58,228 bases of DNA from Burkholderiaceae bacterium (GCA_017848435.1 JAFEHU010000046.1:1-58228); one strand, 5' to 3'; positions 43,829 through 55,178 are shown, numbered from the stretch's first letter. Made by a program: numbers and translations. Notes: generated from the sequence alone by a model not told the origin.

Positions 43829-45220
43829 ATGAAAACAGTCCCCCGGCACTGGCTCAGCCAGCTTGAAACGTCGGACCAACCGGCCTATGTGCTGATCGCG
43901 GACCTGATCGCCGAAGACGTGCGCAGTGGCCGACTGACAGCGCGCGACCGCTTGCCCCCGCTCCGGCAACTGGCCGACGAACTGAACCTGAACTACACCA
44001 CCGTGGCGCGCGGCTATGGCGAAGCGCGCAAACGCGGTTTGATCGACGCCCACGCCGGCATGGGCAGCTTTGTCCGGGGCAGTGCGCCGGCCTTGCCGCT
44101 GCGGGGCGGGGGCGGTGCCGAGATGAGCATGAACATGCCGCCCGAACCCGATGACCCGGCATTGCAGGCCCGCCTGCGCGCCAGCGTGACGCAGCTGTTT
44201 GCACAGACCGACTGGCACGACCTGCTGCGCTACCAGGACTTTGGCGGCACCCTCCATGAGCGTGAGGTGGCCGCCACCTGGCTGCGCCCCCATGTGCCCG
44301 ACTGCCGTGCCGAACAGGTGCTGGTGGCGCCGGGCATCCACAGCGTGCTGGCGGCCTTGATGTCGGAGCTGGTGAGCCCGGGCGGGGTGGTGTGCGTGGA
44401 GTCGCTGGCCTACCCCGGCATGAAGGCCATGGCGGTGCAGTTCGGTGTGCGCCTGCACGGCATCCCGGTGGACGAAGACGGCTTGATCGTGGACGCGTTC
44501 GAAGACGTGTGCAAAACCCTGCAGCCGCAGGCGCTGTACTGCAACCCCACGCTGTTGAACCCGACCACCGCCACCATGCCGCGTGCCCGGCGCGAGGCGT
44601 TGGCCGATGTGGCGCTGCGTTACAGCGTGCCACTGATCGAGGACGACGCCTACGGCATGCTGCCGCGTTCGGTGCCGGCGTCGCTGGCCACGCTGGCGCC
44701 GGAGATCACCTACTACGTCAGCGGGTTCTCCAAATGTTTTGGCGCAGGTTTGCGCACCGCGTATGTCCGTGCCCCCACCGAGCGGCAGGCCCAGCGGCTG
44801 GCCGGTGCGCTGCGCGCCAGCACGGTGATGGCGTCGCCCATCACCTCGGCCATGGCCACGCGCCTGGTACTGGACGGCACGGCCGAAGCCATGCGCGTGG
44901 GCATCCAGCAAGAGTCCATGGTGCGCCAGGCCATGGTGGAGCGCCACCTGGGCCACCATGCCTACCAGGCGCAGCCCGAAGGCTTTCATTTCTGGTTGCC
45001 GCTGCCCAAAGGCAGCAACGTGGCCGAGTTCGCCGCCTACCTGCGCACCAACGGCGTCGGCGTGGTGGGCAGCGCGGCGTTCAGCACCGACAGCAACCCG
45101 CCCGACGCGGTGCGCGTGTGCCTGGGCGGGCCGCTGGACCGCAACCAGTGTGAACAGGCCCTGCGCCTGATTGCCCACACGCTGGAGCACCCGACCCGCA
45201 CACACGGGCTGGCCTTGTAA
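43829..45220 (+). CDS. MocR-type GntR/aminotransferase transcriptional regulator
   Basis: 463 aa. GntR winged helix at residues 15-80 (QPAYVLIADLIAEDVRSGRLTARDRLPPLRQLADELNLNYTTVARGYGEARKRGLI), linked to a fold-type I aminotransferase domain with the PLP lysine in SGFSKCFGAGLRTAY. These proteins sense PLP adducts of amino-acid-like ligands. It is divergent from the Nit1C operon with five operator-like sites between, so it is the likely specific regulator of the cluster. Confidence 0.92.
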   Translation: MKTVPRHWLSQLETSDQPAYVLIADLIAEDVRSGRLTARDRLPPLRQLADELNLNYTTVARGYGEARKRGLIDAHAGMGSFVRGSAPALPLRGGGGAEMSMNMPPEPDDPALQARLRASVTQLFAQTDWHDLLRYQDFGGTLHEREVAATWLRPHVPDCRAEQVLVAPGIHSVLAALMSELVSPGGVVCVESLAYPGMKAMAVQFGVRLHGIPVDEDGLIVDAFEDVCKTLQPQALYCNPTLLNPTTATMPRARREALADVALRYSVPLIEDDAYGMLPRSVPASLATLAPEITYYVSGFSKCFGAGLRTAYVRAPTERQAQRLAGALRASTVMASPITSAMATRLVLDGTAEAMRVGIQQESMVRQAMVERHLGHHAYQAQPEGFHFWLPLPKGSNVAEFAAYLRTNGVGVVGSAAFSTDSNPPDAVRVCLGGPLDRNQCEQALRLIAHTLEHPTRTHGLAL

Positions 45221-45232
45221 GCCGCTCGCATG

Positions 45233-45262
45233 AAAAAAGCCGCCGGTCTTGCAACCGGCGGC
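45233..45262 (-). terminator. Rho-independent terminator of the porin gene
   Basis: Perfect 9-bp stem GCCGCCGGT / ACCGGCGGC (45239-45262, 6-nt loop) with AAAAAA on its left side; on the minus strand this is a stem followed by six T. It lies 75 nt beyond the porin stop and may also stop mocR readthrough. Confidence 0.75.
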
Positions 45263-45302
45263 GAAGCGGAGACTCTCAATCCCTTGCTACTCTCACTGAC
45301 CA

Positions 45303-45322
45303 GCCAGACCTTGCGGTCTGGC
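45303..45322 (+). terminator. Second hairpin between mocR and porin
   Basis: GCCAGACC-TTGC-GGTCTGGC, perfect 8-bp stem, followed on the plus strand by CATTTCTTTC. Possible mocR-side terminator; the T-tract is interrupted. Confidence 0.45.
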
Positions 45323-45336
45323 CATTTCTTTCATCC

Positions 45337-46509
45337 TCAGAAGCTGTGCAGCAGGCCCACGTCGTAGCCCACCGAGCGGCTGTTGGCCAGCGTCGGGGCA
45401 CCGAAGCCGGCCACACCGCCATCGGCCGCACCCACCGCAGAACCACCGGTGTTCTTGACGCGTGCCACGGTGCCAAACAGCGACGTGCGCTTGGACAGCG
45501 CGTAGTCGTAGCCCAGCGCGATCTTGGTGGCCTTGGGTTCGCCGGCCGTGCCATCGATGTCGCGTTTGGCCTGTGACAGCCCGAGCTTGACCTTGCCAGG
45601 CCCCACCGGGGCCACCGCGCCCAGCGTGATCACCTTGGTGGTGAAGTCCTGGCCTGCCACGCCGGTGGCGTTTTCGGTCTTGAAGCGGGCGAACTCGCCC
45701 ATCACCTTGACCACACCAAAGTCGAACGAACTGCCGGCGTTGGCGGTGGTGACGTCCTGCGACAGCACGCCGTTGGACTGGTTGGCCTTGCCGCCCGACA
45801 CCGATGCGCTGAGCGGGCCTTTGTCGTAGGCCACGCGGGCGGTCACGACGCGGCCGTCTTTCCGGGCCGCGCCGGTGCTGGACGCCTGCTCGCTCGGTGC
45901 GAACTGCAGTTGCCCTGAAAAACCACCCAGGTTGCCCGGCGTCAGGTAGCTGATGGCGTTGGACACGCGGAACAGCGACGACGCGTCTTTGCCCACGGTG
46001 GACGGCGCCACCCCTGCGGGGGCGAACAGGCTGCCCAGCACGCCCAGCGGGAAGTTCAGGCTGGAGCCGACGCCGTAGGTCAGGAAGGGGTCGTAGACCA
46101 CGTCGTTGATGAAGCTGGCGGCCAGGTCGCGGCCCAGACGGACCTCACCAAAACCGCCGCTCAGGCTGACGTAGGACGCACGGTCAAAACGCAGCCCACC
46201 GCCGGGGGGAACGATGTTGATGTTGTTGCCGCTGCTGGGCACACCGCTGGCGCCAGAACTGGTTTCCAGGCCCATTTCCAGCTTGAAGCCGGCTTTCAGG
46301 CCACCGCCCAGGTCTTCTTCGCCCTTGAAGCCCAGCTTGCTGCCAATGGAGCCGCCGCCGCCCGAGCTGAGGCCCGAGGCGCTGGCCCCGCCCTTGCTGG
46401 TGACGCGGGTGAACGAGTTGTCGATGGCGCCGTAGATGGTGACCGACGACTGGGCCGATGCACTGCCAGCGGCAGCGAGAACGGCGAGGGTGATGAGGGT
46501 TTTTTTCAT
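45337..46509 (-). CDS. Gram-negative porin (trimeric, 16-strand type)
   Basis: 390 aa. Signal peptide MKKTLITLAVLAAAGSASAQ, then SSVTIYGAIDNSFTRVTSKGG, the classic start of betaproteobacterial porins, with GGGSIGSKLGFKGEEDLGGGLKAGFKLE, and the C-terminal strand ending with F (VGLLHSF). It follows the DUF1097 gene by 44 nt and may belong to the second nitB operon, giving outer-membrane entry of nitrogen compounds. ATG 46509 is preferred over 46518. Confidence 0.92.
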   Translation of the reverse strand: MKKTLITLAVLAAAGSASAQSSVTIYGAIDNSFTRVTSKGGASASGLSSGGGGSIGSKLGFKGEEDLGGGLKAGFKLEMGLETSSGASGVPSSGNNINIVPPGGGLRFDRASYVSLSGGFGEVRLGRDLAASFINDVVYDPFLTYGVGSSLNFPLGVLGSLFAPAGVAPSTVGKDASSLFRVSNAISYLTPGNLGGFSGQLQFAPSEQASSTGAARKDGRVVTARVAYDKGPLSASVSGGKANQSNGVLSQDVTTANAGSSFDFGVVKVMGEFARFKTENATGVAGQDFTTKVITLGAVAPVGPGKVKLGLSQAKRDIDGTAGEPKATKIALGYDYALSKRTSLFGTVARVKNTGGSAVGAADGGVAGFGAPTLANSRSVGYDVGLLHSF

Positions 46510-46553
46510 GGTGTGCATTTCAGTAAGTTGCGAACGTGGGGAGTGGTGGTGGC

Positions 46554-47063
46554 TCAGGCTTTGGCGCTGAGCTTGCTGGCGAGTGCCAGGCTGACGCGGC
46601 CGAAGCCATAGGCGACGACCAGCGAGGTGGTGATCAGGAACGCCGGGTTCTTGGTGCCGCCGCCCGTGATGCCTTCGGGCGTCAGCAGGTTGGCGGACAA
46701 CACATAGGCAAAGGTTGATGCGTAGCCGATCACGGTGGCGGGAATGGCCGGAAACAGCGGGATGTGCGCCACCAGTGCCAGGCAGGCGGTGGTGGCGCCC
46801 ACCACGATGGCGGGCCACAGCGCACCGGGCAGGCCCAGGTTGACGTTCAGGATCAGCAGCGCTGCGCTGACGGCCAGCACCATGCCCATCAGCGCGCAGA
46901 GCACGAGGTTTTTGAACGCTTCTGCCGTGCCCCCCAGCGCAACGCCGGTGGCCGTGAAAATGAAGGTGGCCCAGATCATGAACAGACCGGTGCTGAGCGA
47001 CGCATAGGTGAGGATGCCGCCGATAACGCCCAAGACCAGCGCGAGTGCATTGACAAAGCTCAT
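46554..47063 (-). CDS. DUF1097 membrane protein
   Basis: 169 aa with about five transmembrane segments and the small-residue-rich repeats of DUF1097 ([43 protein letters not shown]). Members often lie beside transporters. It is 47 nt after the second nitB copy and apparently cotranscribed. ATG 47063 has AAGGAC upstream. Confidence 0.85.
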   Translation of the reverse strand: MSFVNALALVLGVIGGILTYASLSTGLFMIWATFIFTATGVALGGTAEAFKNLVLCALMGMVLAVSAALLILNVNLGLPGALWPAIVVGATTACLALVAHIPLFPAIPATVIGYASTFAYVLSANLLTPEGITGGGTKNPAFLITTSLVVAYGFGRVSLALASKLSAKA

Positions 47064-47110
47064 GGAGATGTCCTTTTTGTTTTGCAAGATGGTTTCGATG
47101 GGCTGAACGC

Positions 47111-47593
47111 TCAGAGCGTCCAGGTGTTCAAGATGAAAGCGTTGTCCTTGCGGTGCAGGAGGATCAGGTCCAGCACATCCAGCGGGTTGATTGGCGTCAC
47201 ACCCGGAATCAGCGCCCCCTCGCCGTGGCCGTACAGCGCCTGCAGCGCGAAGCGGCAGGCATAGACGCTGCCCCCCTCTTCCAGAAACTTCACGATCTGG
47301 CCATTGAAGTTCAAATGGCCCGGGAAGGCCTCGTCCCCCAGGCGTGGGAAGCCCCGCTGCACACCCAGCGTCACGCCCGGGCCGTACAACAGGATGGAGG
47401 TCTTGAAACCCTTGCGCTGCAGGCGCGTGGCCTGCAGCAAGTTAACGATGCCAATCGAGCCTTCAAAGGCCACGGTGTGGAAGGTGACCAGGGCTTTCTC
47501 ACCCGGTGAGGCTTTGACATCTTCAAAGACTTTTTCTTCGTAGTCGACAAGGAAGTCGCCTTTGACGTTCGCAGGCTTGGTGACTTTGGGCAT
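47111..47593 (-). CDS. MSMEG_0572/Sll0783 family protein, copy 2 (identical to NitB)
   Basis: 160 aa, same protein as 42958-43440. From about 47139 to 47597 I find no base difference from the first copy. The remaining 3' bases differ at four synonymous positions, and upstream the two diverge quickly beyond about 15 nt. It heads a different operon (DUF1097, porin) with its own sigma-54-type promoter. Confidence 0.93.
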   Translation of the reverse strand: MPKVTKPANVKGDFLVDYEEKVFEDVKASPGEKALVTFHTVAFEGSIGIVNLLQATRLQRKGFKTSILLYGPGVTLGVQRGFPRLGDEAFPGHLNFNGQIVKFLEEGGSVYACRFALQALYGHGEGALIPGVTPINPLDVLDLILLHRKDNAFILNTWTL

Positions 47594-47903
47594 GGGGGGC
47601 TCCGGTTGGGCAAATACAGTGTTGATGGGTGCGCGCGCAACCCTTCAAAGCACCCAACGTGCCACGGCAGACGCCCTCACGCAGCGCGGGGCGCGATCAA
47701 TGTGCAACCAATGAACCGGTGTGCAAATGATTGGGTAAAAACTTTTTTCACGGCCCACCACATGCCGTGGCGTGGCCCACGCCGTGCAGCATCGCACTGC
47801 ACCAAGACGTGCACAAAGTCACGCACTGCAGTGGTTCACTGCGCGTCGTGTCTGTTCATTTCGAGGGGTGAATTGGCCCGCGTGTGGCGGGCCTGGTGCC
47901 GGC
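47594..47903. other. Regulatory gap upstream of second nitB
   Basis: 310 bp. Contains the sigma-54-like element (47650-47664) and GCGATCAATGTGCAACCA at 47693-47710, which is identical to 43552-43569 upstream of the first copy and includes 8 of 10 bases of the operator-like site. A GGCCCGC/GCGGGCC hairpin (47875-47893) lies just beyond the end of the histidine phosphatase gene. Confidence 0.55.
47650..47664 (-). promoter_or_regulatory. Sigma-54 promoter of the second nitB operon
   Basis: Minus strand TGGCACG-TTGG-GTGC then TTTGAAG. It fits TGGCACG-N4-TTGC except for the first T of the -12 block. 57 nt from the start codon, as in the first copy. Confidence 0.6.
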
Positions 47904-48578
47904 TCAGGCGTGGCTGACCAGCCCGCTGCGTTCCGGTGTGTCCAGGTGCGGCAACGTGTTGAAGGTCAGCAGCATGTGGCGCCGCGCGCTGAAGGCGAAC
48001 TCGGTCAGCGCGCTGTTGCGGATGCGCAGGTTCAGCTCGATGGTGGTCTCTGGCGTGGTACCGAGCACATGGCCCACGGCCGTGGCAATCGGCCCGCCGC
48101 TGGACACCAGCAGCACCTGGCCGCTGCACTGGCTCCGCACATGCTCCAGCGCGCCCACCACACCGGCGCGGAAGTCGTCGTACGTGGGCATGCCGCGCGG
48201 GCTGACCACGCCGGCCATCCACTGCGTCAGGCCGTCGCGCAGCAGGCGGAAGTGGTGGCGGTAGGCCTCGGGCGTGTCGGGCTTGCACAGCGGTTGCGGG
48301 TGGATGGCGGTGATCACCGCTTCGGCGTCGTACTCGTTCAGGCCGGGCCACACCAGCGGGGTGGGCGGCGCGGCCCACTGCGCGCCTTCGGCAATGCCGG
48401 CCCAGGTTTGCGCGTGGCGCTTCAGGCTGCCGGTGAGCACCGCGTCAAAGGCCTGGCCCTTGTGGCGGAAGTACTCGCCCAGCAGCACGCTTTGCTGCTG
48501 GCCCAGCGGGCTGAGCTGGTCGTAGTCGGCTGCGCCAAACGAAGCCTGGCCGTGGCGCACAAGAGTCAAGGTTCCCAT
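47904..48578 (-). CDS. Histidine phosphatase family protein
   Basis: 224 aa. LTLVRHGQASFGAADYDQLSPLGQQQ contains the catalytic RHG; SGGPIATAVGHVL holds the second conserved region. The family acts on sugar phosphates, nucleotides or phosphoproteins. ATG 48578 (MGTLTLVRHGQAS) is the family start; the frame upstream to 48734 runs through repeat copy 4 and is not supported. Confidence 0.88.
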   Translation of the reverse strand: MGTLTLVRHGQASFGAADYDQLSPLGQQQSVLLGEYFRHKGQAFDAVLTGSLKRHAQTWAGIAEGAQWAAPPTPLVWPGLNEYDAEAVITAIHPQPLCKPDTPEAYRHHFRLLRDGLTQWMAGVVSPRGMPTYDDFRAGVVGALEHVRSQCSGQVLLVSSGGPIATAVGHVLGTTPETTIELNLRIRNSALTEFAFSARRHMLLTFNTLPHLDTPERSGLVSHA

Positions 48579-48640
48579 GGGCGGATTGTGCTGTGCGGGC
48601 TGTGGGGCGGTCTGTCGCTGCTGTGACCGGCTTTCAAGCG

Positions 48641-48706
48641 CTGTTTTTGAATCAAAACCGCCGCAAGCCTCAGTGGAATCTTGTGGTGTTGCTATTAATT
48701 TTAAAA
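48641..48706 (-). repeat. Dispersed repeat, copy 4 (intergenic)
   Basis: On the minus strand TTAATAGCAAC, CACAAGATTCCACTGAGGC, TTGCGGCGGTTTTGATTCAAAAA. Same order of blocks as copies 1-3. Confidence 0.6.
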
Positions 48707-48772
48707 ATGCCAGTCGCCCGCGCGACCCCTTCACCCCGGTGCCTGCGGGGTGTGCCAGGCCATGGCCTCAGT

Positions 48773-49615
48773 TCACAGCAACACCTGCCCTGTGATGGCG
48801 CTGACGCAGTCGCCGCCGACCCAGACCTGGCCCGCCGCGTCCCGCGCCAACCGCACCCGACCGGCCCGCCCGAGGGCGCTGCCCTGTGCGGCGGTGTAGT
48901 GGTCGGGCAGCTGGCCATCGGCCATCAGCCACTGGGCCAGGCTGGCGTTCAGGCTGCCGGTGACCGGGTCTTCGTCCACGCCGATGGGCGCGGCAAAGGC
49001 GCGCACCAGCAGGTCGGTGCCGCAGGCGTTTGGCCCGGTGGCGGCCACGCCGACCTTGAGGCCGGCGGCTTTCAGTGCCGCGTGGTCGGGTGCGAGCCGT
49101 GTCACGGTCTCCGGGCTGTCGAGCAGCAGCGCGAGCCAGACCGGGCCGTTGTCGAGCATGGCGGCGGCATGGATGTGGTGGTGGCTGAGCCGCAGCGCCA
49201 AAGCGACCTTGGCCAGCACATCGGCTGCAGGCGTACTGCGGGTCAGCGGCGGTGCGGCAAACGCCAGTTGCCCCTGTGCGCGCCGGATCTGCACCCGCCC
49301 CACCGCGCACTGCTGCACCACCGTGTCCCCCGCTTTGGGCTGGCCACCGGCGGCCAGCCAGGCGTGGCAGCTGCCCAGCGTCGGGTGGCCGGCAAACGGC
49401 AGTTCACCGCCGGGGGTGAAGATGCGCAGCCGGTAGTCGGCCGCCGGGTCGGTGGGCGGCAGCACGAAGGTGGTTTCAGACAGGTTGGTCCAGCGCGCAA
49501 AGCGCTGCAGCGTGGCGTCGTCCAGCCCGGTGCCGTCGAGCACCACCGCCACCGGGTTGCCCAGGTAGGGGGTGGCGCTGAACACATCGACCTGCTGGAA
49601 GGCGCGTGTGGCCAT
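48773..49615 (-). CDS. PhzF family isomerase/epimerase
   Basis: 280 aa. FQQVDVFSATPYLGNPVAVVLDGTGL, the central LRIFTPGGELPFAGHPTLGSCHAWLA (conserved GHPT), and C-terminal EDPVTGSLNASLAQWL (D-P-V-T-G-S). PhzF-like proteins isomerise or protonate small amino-acid-like substrates; substrate unknown. 5 nt after the GST stop. Confidence 0.9.
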   Translation of the reverse strand: MATRAFQQVDVFSATPYLGNPVAVVLDGTGLDDATLQRFARWTNLSETTFVLPPTDPAADYRLRIFTPGGELPFAGHPTLGSCHAWLAAGGQPKAGDTVVQQCAVGRVQIRRAQGQLAFAAPPLTRSTPAADVLAKVALALRLSHHHIHAAAMLDNGPVWLALLLDSPETVTRLAPDHAALKAAGLKVGVAATGPNACGTDLLVRAFAAPIGVDEDPVTGSLNASLAQWLMADGQLPDHYTAAQGSALGRAGRVRLARDAAGQVWVGGDCVSAITGQVLL

Positions 49616-49620
49616 GCGGG

Positions 49621-50241
49621 TCAGCTCAGGGCAATGTCCAGCACGCCGCTGGTGGCGGGCCGGGCCCGCACACGGGCGTACCAGCGTTCCAGGTGGGGCC
49701 AGTGCGGGCGCGGCTGGGGCAGGGCGAACCAGCGGTGCACCTCGCAGGCCACCGGGATGTCGGCCATGGTGAACACCTCGCCGGTGAGGTAGCGGTGCTG
49801 GGCCAGGTGGTGGTCGAGCAGGCCCATCAGCGCCTCGGTGGCGGCGGTCGACTGGGCAATGACCGCCGGGTTGCGCTGCTCGGCCGGCGTGCGCACCCAC
49901 TGGAAGAAAGCGCCACGGCCCGCTGGGTTGAGGGTGGTCTGCTGCCAGTCCATCCACTTCTCGGCCTCAAACCGCGCCACCAGCGGTTCCGGGTAGAGCG
50001 TGCCGGCGGCGTGTTGGGCGCACAAATAGCGCACGATGACGTTGGACTCCCACAGCGTGGTGGTCTCGTCCTGGATCAGCGGCACCAGGCCGTTGGGGTT
50101 GAGGCGCAGGAAGTCGGCGTCTTTCACCAGGCCGAACTGGCCGCCGGCGTCGGTGCGCTGCAGCGTCAGGCCCAGCTCCTGCGCTGTCCAGACCACCTTG
50201 CGCACGTTGATCGAGCTGAGCCGCCCCCAGATATGCAGCAT
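49621..50241 (-). CDS. Glutathione S-transferase family protein
   Basis: 206 aa. N-terminal thioredoxin domain starting MLHIWGRLSSINVRKVVWTAQELGL with the GSH-side motif LVPLIQDETTTLWESNVIVRYL, and an all-alpha C-terminal domain (LTGEVFTMADIPVACEV). Cytosolic detoxification or isomerisation. It starts 1 nt after the aminotransferase stop. Confidence 0.9.
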   Translation of the reverse strand: MLHIWGRLSSINVRKVVWTAQELGLTLQRTDAGGQFGLVKDADFLRLNPNGLVPLIQDETTTLWESNVIVRYLCAQHAAGTLYPEPLVARFEAEKWMDWQQTTLNPAGRGAFFQWVRTPAEQRNPAVIAQSTAATEALMGLLDHHLAQHRYLTGEVFTMADIPVACEVHRWFALPQPRPHWPHLERWYARVRARPATSGVLDIALS

Positions 50242-50242
50242 C

Positions 50243-51448
50243 TCAGCTCCGGCGTGGGGGCGTGGCCATCGCGTCGCGGATGGTGCCGGCCAGTGCGGCC
50301 ACGCCGGTGTTGATCTGGTCCACGCTGGCGGTCACGAACGACAGCCGCAGCGTGCGCGCGTCCGGCGCGCTGGCGTAAAACGCCGCGCCGGGCACAAAGG
50401 CCACGCCGGCGTCCACCGCTTTGGGGAGCAGGTCCACCGCGTTCAGTCCGGGGGGCAATTGCGCCCACAAAAACATGCCGCCGTCGGGTGAATTCCACTG
50501 CACCCCGTGCGGCATGTCGCGCTGCAGCGCCTGCAGCATCGCATCGCGCTGGGCCTTGTACAGCGCCCGGATGGTCGGCACATGGCGGTCAAGAAAACCG
50601 CCCTGCATGACCTCGGACACCATGCGCTGGTTGAAGCTCGGGCTGTGCAGGTCGGCCGCCTGCTTGGCCTGCAGCAGCTTGGGGTAAATGCCCTTGGGCG
50701 CCACCAGAAAACCCAGCCGCAGGCCGGGCGCCAGCACTTTGGAGAACGAGCCGAGGTAGACGCAACCGTCGGGGTTGCGCGCGGTCAATGGTGCGGGTGG
50801 CGGCGTGTCAAACCACAAATCGCCATAGGGGTTGTCTTCCACGATGGGCAGGCCCAGCGCTTGGGCCTCGGCCGACAGCGCGGCGCGGCGGGCTTCGGTG
50901 ATGGTGCGGCCGGTCGGGTTCTGGAAGTTGGGCAGCAGGTAAATGAAGCGGGCGCGGTCAGGGCCCTGGCCGATCTGCGCCTGCAGGTCGGCCAGCACCG
51001 GGCCGTCGGCGTCGCTGGCCACGCTGTGCACCGTGGGCTCCATCGGCGTGAAGGCCTGCAGCGCGCCGAGGTAGGTGGGCGTTTCCACCAGGATGCGGCT
51101 GCCGGCGTCGATCAGCACCTTGGCCACCAGGTCCAGCCCCTGCTGCGAGCCGGTGGTGATCAGCACCTGGGCCGGGTCCACCGTCCAGGGCAGGCCAGCG
51201 GCGACCTGTTCGCGCAGCGGGCCGTAGCCCTCGCTGGCGGCGTACTGCAGCGCGGCCGCGCCGTCGTTCCGCAGCACCTTGGTGCAGGCTTCGGCAAACG
51301 CGTCCACCGGGAAGGTGCGCGGCGACGGCAGGCCACCGGCAAAGCTGATGATGCCGGGCCGCTCGGTGACCTTGAGGATTTCGCGCAGCACAGACGGATT
51401 CATCCGTTGTGCCCGGTTGGCAATCGTCCAGTGCTGTCCCTCGGTCAT
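50243..51448 (-). CDS. PLP-dependent aminotransferase (LysN / 2-aminoadipate type)
   Basis: 401 aa, fold type I. ISFAGGLPSPRTFPVDAF, TTGSQQGLDLVAKVLID, NFQNPTGRTI, EDNPYGDL and the PLP lysine in GSFSKVLAPGLRLG. Very similar in pattern to 2-aminoadipate/aromatic transaminases (LysN). First gene of a three-gene operon with the GST and PhzF-like genes. Confidence 0.9.
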   Translation of the reverse strand: MTEGQHWTIANRAQRMNPSVLREILKVTERPGIISFAGGLPSPRTFPVDAFAEACTKVLRNDGAAALQYAASEGYGPLREQVAAGLPWTVDPAQVLITTGSQQGLDLVAKVLIDAGSRILVETPTYLGALQAFTPMEPTVHSVASDADGPVLADLQAQIGQGPDRARFIYLLPNFQNPTGRTITEARRAALSAEAQALGLPIVEDNPYGDLWFDTPPPAPLTARNPDGCVYLGSFSKVLAPGLRLGFLVAPKGIYPKLLQAKQAADLHSPSFNQRMVSEVMQGGFLDRHVPTIRALYKAQRDAMLQALQRDMPHGVQWNSPDGGMFLWAQLPPGLNAVDLLPKAVDAGVAFVPGAAFYASAPDARTLRLSFVTASVDQINTGVAALAGTIRDAMATPPRRS

Positions 51449-51486
51449 GCTGTGTCCATCGTCAATTCAAAACCTATTCTAGAAAA

Positions 51487-53136
51487 TTAGAGCATCTCGT
51501 CCGGCGCCAGCGGGCCAATCAGCTTGAGCATGAGCTGCAGGCCGGTGCTGGCGTCGGGCTCGCGGGTGCTGTCGGGCAGGCCGCTGCTGGCGGGTGCGGC
51601 CCAGACCAGCTGGCCGTTGACCAGCTGCACCCGGTAGGCCTCGTTGGCCAGCGTGGCTTCAATCAAACGGGTGGCCTGGGCCGAAAGGCTCTGGCTGCGC
51701 ATCAGCAGCGCGACCTCGGAGTTCTGCAGCTGCGAGCGCAAATCGAGGTTCATGGAGCCGACCACGATCAGCCGGCCGTCCATCACCACCAGTTTGGAAT
51801 GCAGGCTGGCCCGAGACCCGCCCGCAGCACTGGACGCGCCCGAGCCCAGCCCGGTGATCGAACCCGATTGCTCGGAACGCATCTCGAACAGCTCAATGCC
51901 GTTCTTCAGCAAGGCCTCGCGGTAGCGCGCGTAGCCCACATGGGCCAGCGGCGCGTCGTTGGAGGCCAGCGAGTTGGTCAGCACGCGGATGCGCACGCCG
52001 CGCTGGCGCAGGCCGGCAAACACCGCCATCGTGCGTTCGCCGGGCACGAAGTAGGGCGAAACGATCAGCAGGTCGCGCTGCGCCCGGTCGAAGAGTTGCA
52101 ACAGGCCGTCGATCAGCGTTTCCTGCGCGTCCTCCACGTCGTCGGCGTCGGCACCGATCTTGGACGGTTTGTCCACCAGCACCACGGCGGCGGCGCGGGT
52201 CAGGGCCATTTGCTGCAGGCTGAAGGTCTTGGGGGATGCTGCCAGCGGGGCAACTGGCTCGGCCTTGGCCGGCTCGGCCGCTTTCAGCGCAGCGAGCTCC
52301 TGGGGCGACACCAGCGCCTGCACGGGGTAGGCCAGCGGGTTGTTCCAGTACTGGTCGAAGCTGGCCGACAGGTCGCGCACGATGGGGCCGGCGGCCAGCA
52401 CGTCGAGGTCGACGAAGTTCGTGTCACGGCCCTGGCCAAAATAGGTCTCGCCGAGGTTGCGCCCGCCGGTGATGGCCACCGCGTTGTCGGCCACAAAAAT
52501 CTTGTTGTGCATGCGGCGCTGGATGCGCGGCACGTCGTTGAGCGAGCCGAAGATGCGCAGCACGCTGGAGCCGCGCCCGCCCGGCAGCGGGTTGAACAGC
52601 CGCAGCTCGGTGCCGGGCTCGAAGGCCAACTTCAGCACCTGGGCATTGGGGCCGGTGCTGTTGAAGTCGTCCAGCAGGATGCGGATGCGCACGCCGCGCG
52701 CGGCCGCCTGCCGCAGGTGCTGGAACAGCAGCTCGGTGCTCGGGTCGGCGTGGATCGCGTAGTACTGCAGGTCCAGCGTTTTCTGGGCCGCGTCGATCAG
52801 CGCAAGGCGGCTGCTGAAGGCCATGGCCGCGCTGTCGAGCAGCTGGAAGCCGGAGTCGTTGCGCGGGGTGGTGGCCGAGGCGAGCGGTGCGCGCGGGCGG
52901 GCGCCTGCGGTTGGCACGGGTGGGGCCGCAGCTTGGGTTGGCTGTTGCAGCTGGCGCGCCACCAGTTGGCCCAGCGCGGTTTGGTCCGGGTTGGCCCAGG
53001 CGGTGGACGTCGGACGTGCCACGTTGTCTGGCAGGCTGGCGCAGGCGGTGAGCCACAGCAGCGGCAGCAGGGCCAGCCAGAGGCCGCAGCGGTGCCACAC
53101 GGGTTGGCGCGGAGGGCAGGCAGGGGCGTGGGGCAT
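51487..53136 (-). CDS. Phospholipase D-like lipoprotein (cardiolipin synthase-related)
   Basis: 549 aa. N-terminal signal with lipobox L-T-A-C (WLALLPLLWLTACASL). Two HKD motifs: HNKIFVADNAVAITGGRNLGETYF and HSKLVVMDGRLIVVGSMNLDLRS, as in the YmdC/ClsC-type PLD family. Probably acts on phospholipids at the periplasmic side. ATG 53136 is chosen; GTG 53142 is possible. Confidence 0.88.
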   Translation of the reverse strand: MPHAPACPPRQPVWHRCGLWLALLPLLWLTACASLPDNVARPTSTAWANPDQTALGQLVARQLQQPTQAAAPPVPTAGARPRAPLASATTPRNDSGFQLLDSAAMAFSSRLALIDAAQKTLDLQYYAIHADPSTELLFQHLRQAAARGVRIRILLDDFNSTGPNAQVLKLAFEPGTELRLFNPLPGGRGSSVLRIFGSLNDVPRIQRRMHNKIFVADNAVAITGGRNLGETYFGQGRDTNFVDLDVLAAGPIVRDLSASFDQYWNNPLAYPVQALVSPQELAALKAAEPAKAEPVAPLAASPKTFSLQQMALTRAAAVVLVDKPSKIGADADDVEDAQETLIDGLLQLFDRAQRDLLIVSPYFVPGERTMAVFAGLRQRGVRIRVLTNSLASNDAPLAHVGYARYREALLKNGIELFEMRSEQSGSITGLGSGASSAAGGSRASLHSKLVVMDGRLIVVGSMNLDLRSQLQNSEVALLMRSQSLSAQATRLIEATLANEAYRVQLVNGQLVWAAPASSGLPDSTREPDASTGLQLMLKLIGPLAPDEML

Positions 53137-53167
53137 GGCCACTGCACTGTACTCCGGTGGCGCGTGG

Positions 53168-55075
<1,908 letters not shown>

Positions 55076-55178
55076 GGGGCGGGATTATCCGGGGTGAGGC
55101 TGGGGGCACCGCTCTAACGTACCAGCGGCCGGGCTTTTATAGTGGTTCAGATGGGCCCTTTGGCCTGGAGGATGGCTT

